From Saprolegnia diclina VS20 (taxonomy: Eukaryota; Oomycota; Saprolegniomycetes; Saprolegniales; Saprolegniaceae): a stretch of 64,000 bases of DNA. Location: NCBI RefSeq assembly GCF_000281045.1, contig NW_008246104.1, forward strand, positions 160,557-224,556, written 5' to 3'. A model generated the notes under the pieces. The model worked only from the letters and a program-made list of their open reading frames with translations, did no database searches and was not told the DNA's origin. Shown here piece after piece: positions 45,431 to 56,660 of the stretch; positions within the stretch are counted from its first letter, which is position 1, and each line of letters begins with the position of its first letter. Both the position numbers and the translations under genes were made by a program.

Positions 45431-48220
45431 TTAGCGGTAGCGATCGCGGAAGAGGTTGTGGCGCTGCTTGGCGCCGTGGCCCGCCGAGTACTCCATGTAC
45501 TTGCTGCCGTCGGCACCCGAGAGCGCGCCGAGCGACGAGGACTTTTTCTTCTTGTTGGAGAGCCGTGTGAGATCTTCGTCGTCGCGGATCGCAGCCATCT
45601 CGTCGCTACAAACAACGTCAGATATCGATTCATCACATCGATAGATCCGACTTGGACACTTTGTCGAGGTCTTGGGCTTCGAGGACTTCGAGAAGAAGCT
45701 GTGCCTGCGCGTCTTTGGACGTAAAGACGCCTTTGAACGTCGTTTTGTCGTAGAGCTCGGTCACGACCTTGAACGTATAGCCTTGGTCCACGAGGTACTG
45801 CTGGCGCTTGTTCGAGTAGTACATCTCGGCCGTGTCCGTCGAGATGAGCGTGTAGAAAAACGCGTTAAAGCCGCCGGTCGAGTTGGCTTTGGGCCGAAGG
45901 ATCCGCCCGAGACGCTGGGCTTCTTGGCGGCGCGACCCAAAGTGCGAGCTCACCTAATACGGTCCATGTCGCATAAATAATATACGAATCGACAAGTCGA
46001 CCTGGATGATGACGTTGGCTTCCGGCAAGTCGATCGACGTGTCGCCGACCTTGGAGATGCAAATCACATTGACGTGCGGGCTCGTCCGGAACGACTGGAG
46101 GAGACGCATGCGCTCGCGCTCGCCCGTGCCGCCGTAGATGAAGCCTTTCCCGAGCTTGGTCGCGTACAGGCGGAGCGCAAAGACGTCGTCCGAGAAGAGC
46201 AGGATCTTGTCGCCGCGCTTCTCGTGGTACTGGATGAGGTACTCGGCCGCTGAGAATTTGTTTGGGTTGGCCACATACAGCAACGCGCGCTTGCGGGCGC
46301 TCACATTCTCCTTGAGGTATTCTACAACAACAACACAAAATTGAGTTTGAGAGGCGCGTTTTGAGAGTGCGTGGACCGGCGTAGAAGGGACCCGTCATCG
46401 GGCACCAGATCTCGACGCACGAGACGTTGGCCAAGAACCCCGACTGCGTCAAATCCATCCAGTTGGCTTCGTAGAGCTTGGGGCCAATGAGAAAGTTGAG
46501 GTCGCCAATGAGATCGTCTTCGCGGACCAAAGTCGCCGTGAGCCCGAGCTTGCAGTGGCACGCGATCGACCCAATCACCTACAACACTCGCTATAGATGG
46601 CTATGCGAACGTAGTGCTTTGTCCTACCTTGCGGAACATCTTGGCCGGCACCACGTGCACTTCATCGAGGAGAATGCAGCCCCACTCGCGGCTCTGGATG
46701 AGGGCCATGACGGCCGCCGACTTGGCCGCGCGGCTCCCGCCAAACGCCACCATGGTGTACGTCGTGACGATGACGCCCGACTCGGGGTCAATGTAGTCCT
46801 TCTCGACACTGGTAAAACTACAAAAAAATATGTAAAATCCATACCCCACCTCCATATCCAAGACATGCGTACCGCGCAATCTTCTTTTCGGGAATTGTCG
46901 TCCACATCTTGAACTGCGCCGTCCACTGCTCGACCGAGACCGCCGACGTGCAGAGGCAGAGACACGATTTCTTGATCGTCGACGCGGCCGTGACGCCCGT
47001 GAGCGTCTTGCCCGCTCCGCATGGCAGCACGATGATGCCCGACCGCGCGCGGCCGTTGCCAAACATCTTGCTGAGGGACTTCTCCTGGTACTCGCGAATG
47101 CGCGTTGTGGGCTTGAGGTCCATGTCAATGTCGGGGATCGTCTTGTCATTACGAAAGTCGTACTCCTCCATGAGCGGGTAGTCCATGTCGAGGCAGGCGC
47201 GCTTGACCTGCTCGACGTGCGTCTTGCGAATGCGGAAGCTCACGGTCTGCACGGTCGCGGCCGACGTCGATTTTGCACTGCCTTCCGCGGTCTGGTCGTA
47301 GTCTTCCATGAGCAGCTTCTGGTACTGCATGTTGGCTTGGTCTTCGGCCGTCACTTCCTTCTGAAGGAACTCGCCGTTGGAGCTAAACTCGTTCGAGGTC
47401 ATGGCCGTCGCCGTCGCTATCGAGATGGTCGTTGGAGGATATAATAGATGGAGGCTACGCGTACAGGCATCGGTCGGGTCTTCCTTGACGCGGGCGAGAC
47501 GGATCTGTTCGTTCTCGAGCAGCGTGCGCAGCACCTGCGGGTAGAGCGACTCGACGTAAAACTCGTTGTGGTGCAGCACGAGCTTGGCCTTGCCGTAGCT
47601 GAGCGTGCAGTCGCGGATAAAGGTCGTGATGCCCGTCGGGATGACGTTCTTGCTCAAGCGCTCGAGCACCTAATGCCATGGCGTCAACTTGGCTGCAGGG
47701 TCGAGAGAGGCACCTTGATGATGCTGTCCGTTTCGATCGAGACCGACACGGCCGCGTACAACGAGTAGGGCGTCAGCTTGTACTCGTGCACAAACTCGGG
47801 TCGACTCACGGGCTCGGCGATCGCAACGAGAAAGTCGTACGCTTGCTTGTAAATCGGCGAGAAGGCTTCGAGGAAGATGCGTCCGTTGGGGCACACCCAC
47901 ACCTACGCCGGCCATGAGGCCTGTGCGCGCCGCCGGAGGCCATGTACCGGTCGAGACTCGTGGTCCTTCTTGAGCTCGAGCGCTGAAAAGTCAAAGTACC
48001 CGCTGTCGCCCTTCTCGCTGTCGAGCGTCGCTTGGTTGAGCTGCGTCAAGCGCTTCTGGATGCGCTGCGAGAGCGAGTTGGACGCTGCGACCGAGTCTTT
48101 GCTCTGGACCGGATCGTTGTCTTCGTCCATGTACGCCTGCAAGTCCTCGCCCACGTCGCCGCCATAGTCCTCGGCGAGGGTCCGCTTCCGCGTCGTCGTC
48201 GCCGCCTTCGCCGTGTTCAT
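45431..48220 (-). CDS. XPB/ERCC3 DNA helicase (TFIIH subunit)
   Basis: The 3'-5' helicase/translocase of TFIIH, used in promoter opening and nucleotide-excision repair. From the ATG at 48220: basic and acidic start ([25 protein letters not shown]), the damage-recognition-like domain ([75 protein letters not shown]), then [20 protein letters not shown], Walker [28 protein letters not shown] (DEVHVVPA), [97 protein letters not shown] and [30 protein letters not shown]. The C-terminus ends [10 protein letters not shown] (stop at 45431). About nine introns. All motifs, including the RED motif (REDD), are present. Confidence 0.95.
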
Positions 48221-48716
48221 CGCTCCAAGCACGGAATGTGTGGATGTATTTTCCTCCAATCACACGCCGCCAAAGTTGCATTTTACAACCAATCCCGTGC
48301 CGAATACGTGGACCATCGCTCTGCCTACACCAGCGATCCATAATCATCCGCGCGTCTCTCGGGCGCATGGTGTGTGTGCATGATCGCGCAGACGGAGCGC
48401 TCTAGAGCATACTCGTTGCGCAGCTTGCGCCACTTCCGCAGGGCTCGACGCGACAGAATCGACCGTGGAATCGCTCGTCCAAAAGCCCTTTCGGCGAATC
48501 TGAGCCTAGCAGTGAGCTCACTAGCAACACGAACTGGAAGTGTGTCAACTAGCCGACTAGCAGTGACAAGGCTAAGAAGACACTTGACGTGGCGGAAAAA
48601 TGGCGAGATACACTGCTATCAACTTGTTGACGCTAGGGCGACTCGTCGGGTTGATGCACAGCGTCTCGCGTACTGCAGCTACGGGCAAATGCTACGAGCG
48701 TCTCTCGTGCGCAGAG
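48221..48716. other. Intergenic, with XPB promoter
   Basis: Two CCAAT motifs (48267 and 48289) lie within 75 bases of the XPB ATG. The rest, up to the SnoaL-like stop, holds no supported feature. Confidence 0.45.
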
Positions 48717-49076
48717 CTACGCATTGTCGTTCCGGAAGAAGAAGGTGGCCTTGATGATGCGGTCGTCTTTGGCTTCGTACATAACCATGAGCTCCATGGG
48801 CGGCACGCTCGGGTCGGCGGATCGGACGCAAATCTCGTGGTCGAGGCACTGAGTCTTGCCCAGCGGCAGACGCGTGGGGACGTGCGCTTGGATCACGGGG
48901 TTGGCAAACGTCGCGACGTAGTTGGCACGGAACTGGTCCTTCCCGACGAGCGCGGGCGTCGTGTTGGGCAGCTTCAGCACGACGACGTCGTCGCTGTAGC
49001 AGGCGCAGAAGGCGTCGAGGTCCTTGGCGTTGTACGCGGCCAGCTGGGCGGCAGCGAGCTCGGCCGCGCTGCGCAT
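48717..49076 (-). CDS. SnoaL-like (NTF2 fold) protein
   Basis: An intronless gene of 119 residues from the ATG at 49076. The sequence AAELAAAQLAAYNAKDLDAF CACYSDDVVVLKLPN, then KDQFRANYVATFANPVIQAH, LDHEICVRSADPSVPPMELM VMYEAKDDRIIKATFFF is a compact alpha+beta cone of the SnoaL/DUF4440 type: two helices with N..D..a/cY..D, followed by four strands. Proteins of this fold include steroid isomerases, polyketide cyclases and many of unknown role; the pocket ligand cannot be predicted. It shares a 77-base divergent spacer with the DIX-kinase gene. Such stand-alone genes are common in bacteria, and transfer is possible but not shown. Confidence 0.78.
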   Translation of the reverse strand: MRSAAELAAAQLAAYNAKDLDAFCACYSDDVVVLKLPNTTPALVGKDQFRANYVATFANPVIQAHVPTRLPLGKTQCLDHEICVRSADPSVPPMELMVMYEAKDDRIIKATFFFRNDNA

Positions 49077-49153
49077 CTGTGGCAGGGTATCCGGAGAGGT
49101 GGCAGCGTTTCCGGATCCAAACCGGCAGATTTTGGCAACCGCCTGCGACCATC
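49077..49153. promoter_or_regulatory. 77-bp bidirectional spacer with TATCCGGA and TCCGGATCC
   Basis: Between divergent ATGs at 49076 and 49154 lie TATCCGGAG (49088) and TTTCCGGATCC (49108). Both carry the TCCGGA core seen in other promoters of the window. The spacer is so short that it must serve both genes. Confidence 0.4.
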
Positions 49154-51180
49154 ATGCTGGTGCTCTACGACATCCTCGGCGACGACGGCGCGACGCCGCG
49201 CCACCCGAACGCGTTCCACGTGCCCGAGAGCCACGAGCCGCTCCGTCTCCGCGACGTCGAGGCGGCCTGTCCGTTCGCCCACTGCCACTTTAGCTTCCAG
49301 CACGAGAACGGCGTGTACTGCGCGTACGCCAACCCGAATTCGATCGTGCCGCTCGCTACCCGGAGTACGATCCACGCCAAGATCGTGCTCTCGGCGCCCT
49401 TCGAGACGCAGGTCATGTGGCCGGAAGACGTGGTGGCCGTCGAGATGCCGGCGGTCGGGCGGCCCTCCTCCCGCACCAACTCTGGCTCGTCCAGTACATG
49501 GCCGTATGCTGTTGCTGTCAGCTCACCCAATGGTCTCTAGATGGCTCGAGCTCGCGCACTAACTCTGGCTCGAGCTCGCGCAAGCCACAGAAAGAGTAGG
49601 CGCCTTCGTGATCTCGACCACAATTGGCATGCATGCTATGTAGGTACGAGGCGCCGGCGTGGGAGGCCACGTTTGCCGACAAGACGCCAGCCGAGGCCAA
49701 GTCGGGCCTCTCGGCGAGTGAGCTCAAGGAAAAGTTCAAGAAGCAGACGGAAATGGCCAAAGACTTTGCGAAGAATCTCAACTTGGACGATGCGAAGCGC
49801 AATGCGATCGATTTTGCGCAGAAAATGAACCTCGACGACACGGCGCGCAAGGCTAAGAAGTGGGGCGGCTCGCTCCTCTCGTCGCTCTCCAATACAATTT
49901 CGAGCGCCAGCAGCGCCATGACCAAGGTACCGGGTTCGCACGATTTTGGCCGGTATTTTATCCTCAATTGTAGGGCGAAACCATGAGCATCGGCAACACG
50001 ACCGTGCGCATCGTGCAGCTGCTCGCCGAGGGCGGGTACGGCCAAGTGTTTCTTGTCAAGACGGGCGCCAACGAGCTCTGTGCGCTCAAACGCGTCGTGC
50101 TCACGTCGGCCGAGGTCGAAGCCGACGCTGCGATCGAGCGAGAAGTGCTCCAGGTACAATACGGCCTGCACGGATCTGGCGCTGGACATGAGCCATGATG
50201 TAGACGGTCGAGCACCCCAACTTGCTGCACTTGCTGCAGTACGGTGAAAGCCGCACGAATGGCAAGCACGAGGTACTCAAGTCGCTCGTTGCATTTGCAT
50301 TTGCGCAGGACGTAAGCATGGCGTAGTGCCTCTTCTTACTGCCGTACCACGACCACGGCACGATCTTTGACGAGGTCCAAGCCGCCAACGACAACGCTGC
50401 CGAGCCTTGGCCGTTCATGGAGCTCCGTTGCCTCCACATTCTAGAAGGGATTTGTCTCGGGCTTCTCGCGCTGCACGAAGCTGGGTTTGCGCACCGGGAC
50501 TTGAAGCCGCATAACGTGCTCCTCGGCGTCCGCGATCACCCGATCTTGATGGACTTTGGCTCGTGCGCGCCGCTCGTGACCGAAATCACCGACCGGCGCA
50601 AGGTACAACGTTGCAACTTCTTGACCTTGACACATTGATACGTACGTAGCTCATGGACGTCCAAGACGACGCCAACCGCAAGTGCTCGGCACCGTATCGC
50701 GCCCCCGAGCTCTTTGAGCCCGAAATTGGCCATCGCATCAACGGCCAGTCGGACGTCTGGTCGCTCGGCTGCATTTTGTACTATACCTCTTGTCGTCGAT
50801 TCAGCGGACGACTAACTAATCGATTGGACTAGGTACTGTATGGCGTTTGGCTCGAGCCCGTTCGAGTCGCCGCGCGAGGTAGCACATGCTCGATCTGTGT
50901 TGTGCTTAGGATTGGGGTTAGGGTTTCATGCGTCTCGCGGCCATGAACGGCAAGGTGACGTTCCCGCCGGGTACCATTTCGCATCCTCAACCGGTTCCGT
51001 CATATTTCCTAACCCTACCCGCTGTTATTAGCCCAAGGCGACTACGTGCTCTTTCGCGGGCAGCGCTTCTCGCTCGACTTTTGCGATTTCATCCGCGACA
51101 TGCTGCAGCCCGACCCGCAAGACCGGCCATCGGTCACGGACGTCCTCGACTACACGCGTGAGCTCCAAGAAGACGACTAG
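49154..51180 (+). CDS. Protein kinase (STK16/NAK-like) with N-terminal DIX-like domain
   Basis: The first exon reads MLVLYDILGDDGATPRHPNA FHVPESHEPLRLRDVEAACP FAHCHFSFQHENGVYCAYAN, then STIHAKIV. The strand order (yYl...tPy..., LrD...., f.F...d...v..., I.a.iv) fits a DIX domain, the head-to-tail polymer module of Axin and Dishevelled. A Ser/Asn/Gly linker with repeated SSRTNSGSS spans two introns. A helical coiled stretch (ASELKEKFKKQTEMAKDFAK NLNLDDAKRNAIDFAQKMNL) follows, then the kinase: LLAEGGYGQVFLV, ALKRVVL, FAHRDLKPHNVLL (HRD with HRDLKxxN), LMDFGSCAP (DFG), CSAPYRAPELFEP (APE), QSDVWSLGCILY and DPQDRPSVTDVLDY. The catalytic Lys, HRD Asp and DFG are present. The kinase part is closest by eye to STK16. 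The stop is at 51178-51180. Confidence 0.82.
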
Positions 51181-51258
51181 TCGACTCAATACTACTATGC
51201 ACAATGCTCACACCCACTGGATTTTGGGACAGTCGTTTAAATAAAGGGAACGCCGCTT

Positions 51259-53629
51259 CTAGTCAATGTCCAAGTCGACCGGTGCCGGCTCATGCCCTCG
51301 CCCGACCGTGTCTTGAATGCGCGCCATGATCGTGTCGGCGACTTGCACCAAGCTCTTGATGTCGGCCTTCCGGACGCGGTCGCGGGGCTTGGTGTCGACG
51401 AGCGAGAGGACACCGAGCACGACGTCATCGGACGTCGTCAGCGGAATGCCCAGATAGAACCGAATCCCGACGTCTTCGCCGGCGTTGACGAGCGGGTTCA
51501 AAGCGAAGCGGAGGTCTTCCTTGCAATCGAGCACGATCGTCGGGGATGACGACATGATGGCGTGCGACTCGAGCATGATGTGACGAGGCAGCGTGTCCAT
51601 CGAGACACCGCCAATCTTGGCGAGGAGGAGCCCGGCCGACCCGCCGACGACACAAAGCGTGCCGATCGGGCACTGCGCCGTCTTGCACGCGATCTTGAGG
51701 TAGAGCGCCATGTCGTCGCGGCGCCGGAGGAGGTCGAGGGCCGTGGCTTTCTCGAGCCGCTGCGCTTCGGTGGTCGTCAAGGGCGCGTCCGGCCACGGGT
51801 TGCCATTGCGAAAGTTGAGCGGGTAGTCAAACCCCGTGCTTTCGTACAGGTACCCGTCGTCGGTCGGGCCGTGCCACGGGCTCGGCAAGTTGGGGGGCTC
51901 GGTGGGCAACCACGCGGGCGTCGCATGGTCCTCGGTCGGTGTCGACGACGGTGGCATCCAGCGGGACTCGGGTGGAAGGCTGTAGCTCATGTAGTGGGGC
52001 GACGACCGCCGGTCCTGGGGCGACGATCGCCGGTCGTGAAGCCACGGCGAGTGCGGTGTCGTCGACGTTCCCTCGGACGAGAGGTCGGCTAAGAACACGG
52101 GTGTCGGCGACGGCGCCGGTCGCGCCGAGTGGTTCCGCGGGTGGACACCCTTGTCAAACCGCTTCTCAAACACGGGGTCAATGCCCACGGGCGGCGCCGA
52201 CCCAATGTGGATGTCCTTGGCCGACACCGAGTGCTTGCGTCCGTCCGGCAACGACTGCTTCCGGAACGGGTCGACAGCCCGGGCTTGCACCGGGCGGTCC
52301 TTCCGGCGCCCCGGCTGCGACGCCCACTCGCGGTCGCCATGCGTCATCCCATGCGGCGCATGGTGGTGGCTACTACCGGACGGAATGTCAAATGGCTTGG
52401 TCGTTGTCGGCGCGGGTTCGTCGCGTGGCGGCCACGGCGCCGCAAACTTGCGACGTGGCGGCGCGAGGATCGAGAAGCGGTGCGCGATTGAGAAGAGCTT
52501 GTCGGAGGCGCGCACCATACCTACGTAGCGTATCGTTAGAAAGGTCGACCAAAGTGACCATTTGAAAATGAAAAATGGAGAAAAAAAGAGGAAAAATGAG
52601 AAAATGGAGGAAAAAATGAGGAAAAAATGAGGACAAATCGATCATACTTGTGGGGTTGCCCTCGATGCACGAGGCGCAGACACGGACGCTGTCGCCCATT
52701 TCGGGGCGGCTCCGGCCGATCGAGCACGTGGCGCAAAACACGTCGCCGCAGAGGCGGCAGTGGTGCTTTCGGCGGAGGAACGTGAACGCTTTGAGGCAGA
52801 TCGTGCACATGCTGCCGTCGCCCCACGCGCTCTTGAGCAGCAGCTGGTCTTTGAAGAGCCGCAGCTCCATGATCGTCGGCGCTAAATTCAACAGCGTCGA
52901 CCGCACGATGCGCTGGAGGAGCGTCTTGTCCGGCGCGCCGATGGACGAGAGCAAAAAGTGCACCTGGACCGCGTTTGGCGTCGACGGTGTGTGCTGGAGG
53001 ATGAAGCCCGAGCGCACGAGTCGCCCGATCGACGCGTTGATGTAGACCGGCTGGAAGTCGATCGAGTCCCAGACCGAGACCGCCATCGACGTCGGCGAGA
53101 GCGGCTCGTCGGGCAGCACGCGCCGGACGCCGGTCTCATTGCTGTTGAAATACCCCGAGTAGCGGAGGAAGCAGAATTCGCGCGACACCGCCGGGACGGT
53201 CTTGGCCGACGCCGACTCGGTCGCTGCGTTCACGGCGAGCCACGTCACGAGCATCGCGTCTTCGTCGTCGCTCGGCAGCATGGCGCCGCGGCCTTTGGCG
53301 TCCGTCGTCTTGGGATGCAGAATGCGATTGATGGCGTGGAGGCCGCCGAGGAGCCGCGAGAGCACGTACGAGTAGTCGGGCGGGCGCGTGTTGAGGAGGT
53401 CGAGGACTTCGGCGAGGTGCGTATAGATGGTCACGGAGCCCTTGACTGTGTAGAGCTGGTCGTCGTCGGCCTCGAGCATGGCCACGTTGTCCTTGTCGCC
53501 GAGGCGCGTGTACGCGTGGGCCTTGGCAAGGTCGTAGCGCAGAAGATCCTCCATGGCGGCCTCGCCCTGCGCATGGAGCAGGTCCACGTCGTCGGCCGAG
53601 AAGGGCGCGTCGTAGCTCGAGATGCGCAT
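51259..53629 (-). CDS. FYVE-domain protein with C-terminal GAF-like domain, copy 1
   Basis: From the ATG at 53629: a START-like or novel N-terminal region of about 240 residues (LLHAQGEAAMEDLLRYDLAK, YTVKGSVTIYTHLAEVLDLL, SREFCFLRYSGYFNSNETGV, SPTSMAVSVWDSIDF, GRLVRSGFILQH), helical LLQRIVRSTLLNLAPTIMEL, then the zinc finger: MCTICLKAFTFLRRKHHCRL CGDVFCATCSIG... RVCASC, with the R(R/K)HHCR phosphoinositide motif. The A/T-rich intron (about 52515-52650) follows. The second exon is Pro/His/Ser-rich for 200 residues and ends in a GAF-like fold (ALDLLRRRDDMALYLKIACK TAQCPIGTLCVVG, IVLDCKEDLRFALNPLV, FYLGIPLTTSDDVVLGVLSL VDTKPRDRV). The stop is at 51259. PI3P-membrane targeting is expected. Two-exon structure is shared with its tandem paralogue. 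Confidence 0.88.
52556..52640. repeat. GA-rich low-complexity intron
   Basis: Runs of GAAAAATG, GGAGAAAA and GAGGAAAAAATGA alternate over about 85 bases within the intron of the first FYVE gene. Composition is unlike the coding DNA around it. Probably slipped-strand growth of the intron. Confidence 0.75.
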
Positions 53630-53893
53630 GCGAGTGACTGCGTCTCTGAATCGAATGCTTGAACCGGCAAAGTTCGGATACTAACATAGACAGGCGGCAC
53701 GGTGGCCAATTTAATAAAAATAGGACCACCCACGCTGCTGGCAAGGCGACGAATTAAATGTTTGTATTGTATTACAAGCAGCGCCCAAGCCGAGCCACCC
53801 AAGGTGGCAGCGCAAGCATTACGACGCACTCGCTTCTATCGGCTTCATGCTGCTTACCACGCCACGTACTGTACTACGGCAACGACGCTCTCA

Positions 53894-56660
53894 TCAATCG
53901 AGGTCGAGGTCGGGCGACGCCGGCCGGCCATAGCCCCGTGCGTGCGGATGGTACTGGCCCTCGTCGTGGAGCGCCATGTCTTCGAAGCGGCGCATGACCG
54001 TGGTGGCCACCTGCATCGCGGCTTGGAGGTCGCTCTTCCGGACCCGCGAACGGGCGGTCGTGTCGACGAGCGAGAGGACACCAATGACACAGCCGTCCGA
54101 CGTGCACAACGGCAGGCCAACGTAGAAACGGATGCCAACCTCACCGTGGCTCACGAGCGGGTTGGCCATGAAGCGCAGATCGTCGCGGCAGTCGAGCACG
54201 ATGAGCGGCGACCGCGACGTGATGGCGTGCGACTCGAGCATGATGTGGCGAGGCATGGTGTCGGCGCCGACGCCGACCTTGGCGATGAGGAGGCCGGCCG
54301 ACCCGCCGACGACCGTGATCGCGCCCACGGGGCACGCAAGCGCCTTGCAAGCGAGCTGCACGTAGCGCTGGACCTCGTCCCGGCGCCGGAGCAAGTCGAG
54401 CTCGTGCGCCTTGCGCAGCCGAAGGTCCTCGAACGCCGTCTCGGGCGCATCGGGCCACTCGTTGCCGTTGCGAAAGCTCAGCGGGTACAAGAGCGGACTG
54501 GACTCGGTGATATAGTCCGAGTCGAGCGGCGTGAGCGGGTCGGCCCAGGACGGTGCCGCCGGTCGCGGGTCGTTCCACTGCATCGTCGTCTGCGGTTGGC
54601 GTCCCTGAAAGGGTTGCGGCTGCTTTGCATAGTAGGCAGACGGATGTCGCGCGTCGAAGGGCACTGGCTCTGGCTCGGGGTGCGCCGGCGAGTTGTCCGG
54701 CGGCGACCGACGCTCCAAAGGCGACGTCCGCTGCATCGGCGCTTCGGTGGGTGACACCGACCGGTGCTGCGTGTGCTGCCGGTGCCTGCCCTCCGCGCTC
54801 GTGTGCATGCGCTGTTGCTGGTGCCGGAGGATTGGCTCGTCTTGCGGCACTGGTCGGTGCTCGGGCGGCGGTGCCGAACGGTGCTCGGATGGCGGTGCTT
54901 GGCGGTGCTCGGGCGGCGCGCGCTGCACCGGCTCGGGCGTCGACCGGTGCTTGTGCTGGTGAAAGTGGTCCCGGAACGACGACGATGCCGGTGGCGCGTC
55001 GGGCTCGGGTCGCTTGCCCCGGGGCGCGAACGACGCCCGCGGGTACGGACGGTCATGCCGGCGCGCCGGCGGCGTCCCAGGTTGCTGCGCCGCAAAGGCG
55101 AACGCATCGCTCTTGACGTGGTCGACCTTGAGCCGCGACTCGGACTTGGTCTTGCGAAAGTCGGGCTTGACCGGCTCGTCCGTCGTCTCTTCGAGGACAA
55201 ACGTGCGCTGGCTCGCAAAGTGCAGCGGGTCCATGACAGCCGGCGCGTCCTCGACGTCCTTGGTCTCGATCGGGCGCGGGCCGAGGGACGAGACTGCCGA
55301 GTGGCCCCGCACTGACCGAAACTCGCTGTGGTGGCGACTCGACTGGAGCGCGCTCGTACTGTTGCGCGACGCCTGCAGCAGCTGCTTGGCGCGGATGTTC
55401 TCCTGCGAGTAGAGCTTGCTGGACGCGCGGATCATGTTGGCGGGGTTGCCGTCGACGCACGCGCCGCAGACGCGAATGTCTTGGCGGTCGGTCGGCCGGT
55501 GCCGGTTGATCGAACAGGACGTGCAGACCGCGTCGCCGCAGAGGCGGCAGTGGTGCTTGTGCCGGAAGAGCGTGAAGTTCTTGAGACAGAGACAGCACAT
55601 GCTGCCGTCGCTCCAAAGCTCCTTGGCGAGCAGCCGGTCGGTCGGAATGCGCTGGTCCATGAGTGCGCTGCTAAAGTGGTTTATCGTCGACCGGACGAGG
55701 CGCTGGAGGAAAAAGGCGTCCGCAGCTGTCCTGACGCGGTAGCTGGCGTTGCTCATGTGGCGGCTGCTCGAGTGGTGCGAGAGGTCGCGCGCGGCCGTCG
55801 CTGTCGACGTCAACATAAATGACACTTTGACCTATGACGACGTTTCCGATGAGATAGAAAGGACGACTATCGCTAACGGTACCGTGTTGACGACGTGCGT
55901 CGGCTCGACGATAAAGCCGCTGCGGTGAAAGCTGCCGGTTGCATCCTTGGGGCCATCGAGCAGCGACACCGACTCCCAGATAGAGACGCCGCGGAGCGTC
56001 GGTCGCACCACATCTTCGGGCAGCGTGCGCTCGATGCTGTGCTCACTGAGCTCAAAGTAGTCCGAGTACCGGAGGTAGCAAAACTCCCGGGGCTCGCGGT
56101 CCGTCGCGTTGCGCTCGCTCACAGTGTTGAGCGCGGCGGGGTTGACCACAAGGGTGTGGACCGACGTCGCATAGTCATCGCTGCGCACGGACCGGTCTCG
56201 GTACCAGAGGCACGACGAGGTGTGCATGGGCCCGAGGAAGCGGGTCATGACGTCGCTCCACTGCTCCGGGTTCTTGGTGTTGAGCATTTGCATAACCTCC
56301 GAGAGGCACGTGTGTACCTACGCTATGTCAACGGAGTGCGAGTCGGAGCAAGTGTACCGTGATGACGCCCTTGACGGCGTAGTACGTGTCGGTAGCAACT
56401 TCAAAGAGCGCGAGCTTGTCGTGCTCAGTAAGCTTGGTGTACGAGGCCTGCGCGTCGGCGTCCTGCTGAAGAAGCGCCCGCGCGCTCTCGTCGCCAAGCG
56501 TGCGCAAATCAGCCGCTTCATCCGGAAGGACCGACGTGCCACGTCGCCGGTCCACGCCGCTGCTGCCGTCACCGTGCTTCATCTGATGGTACTTCTTGGC
56601 GAGCTGCGATGTACCGCTGAGGAGCTGGTGCTGGCCCGTCACAGCCGTGCCGCCAAACAT
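53894..56660 (-). CDS. FYVE-domain protein with C-terminal GAF-like domain, copy 2
   Basis: Paralogue of the gene just downstream, same strand. The N-terminal part has SSVLPDEAADLRTLGDESAR, KLALFEVATDTYYAVKGVIT VH, REFCYLRYSDYFELSEHSIE RTLPEDVV, LRGVSIWESVSLL and HRSGFIVEPTHVVNTVPLAI VVLS. After two introns (near 56290-56330 and about 55830-55870) come FFLQRLVRSTINHFSSALMD, the FYVE finger (MCCLCLKNFTLFRHKHHCRL CGDAVCTSCSINR... CGACVDG), a very long Pro/His/Arg/Glu-rich linker of about 250 residues, and the GAF-like end (ALACPVGAITVVGGSAGLL, IVLDCRDDLRFMANPL, FYVGLPLCTSDGCVIGVLSL VDTTARSRV). The stop is at 53894. The start is uncertain: ATGs at 56762, 56660 and 56582 are in frame; 56660 is a compromise. 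It is 264 bases from copy 1. Confidence 0.85.

Noticed and set aside
50905-50930. Telomere-like GGGGTTAGGGTTT in the kinase gene
   Set aside because: It is a single occurrence at an intron 3' end; the GTTAG forms the splice acceptor before GFMRLAAMNG. No repeat array.
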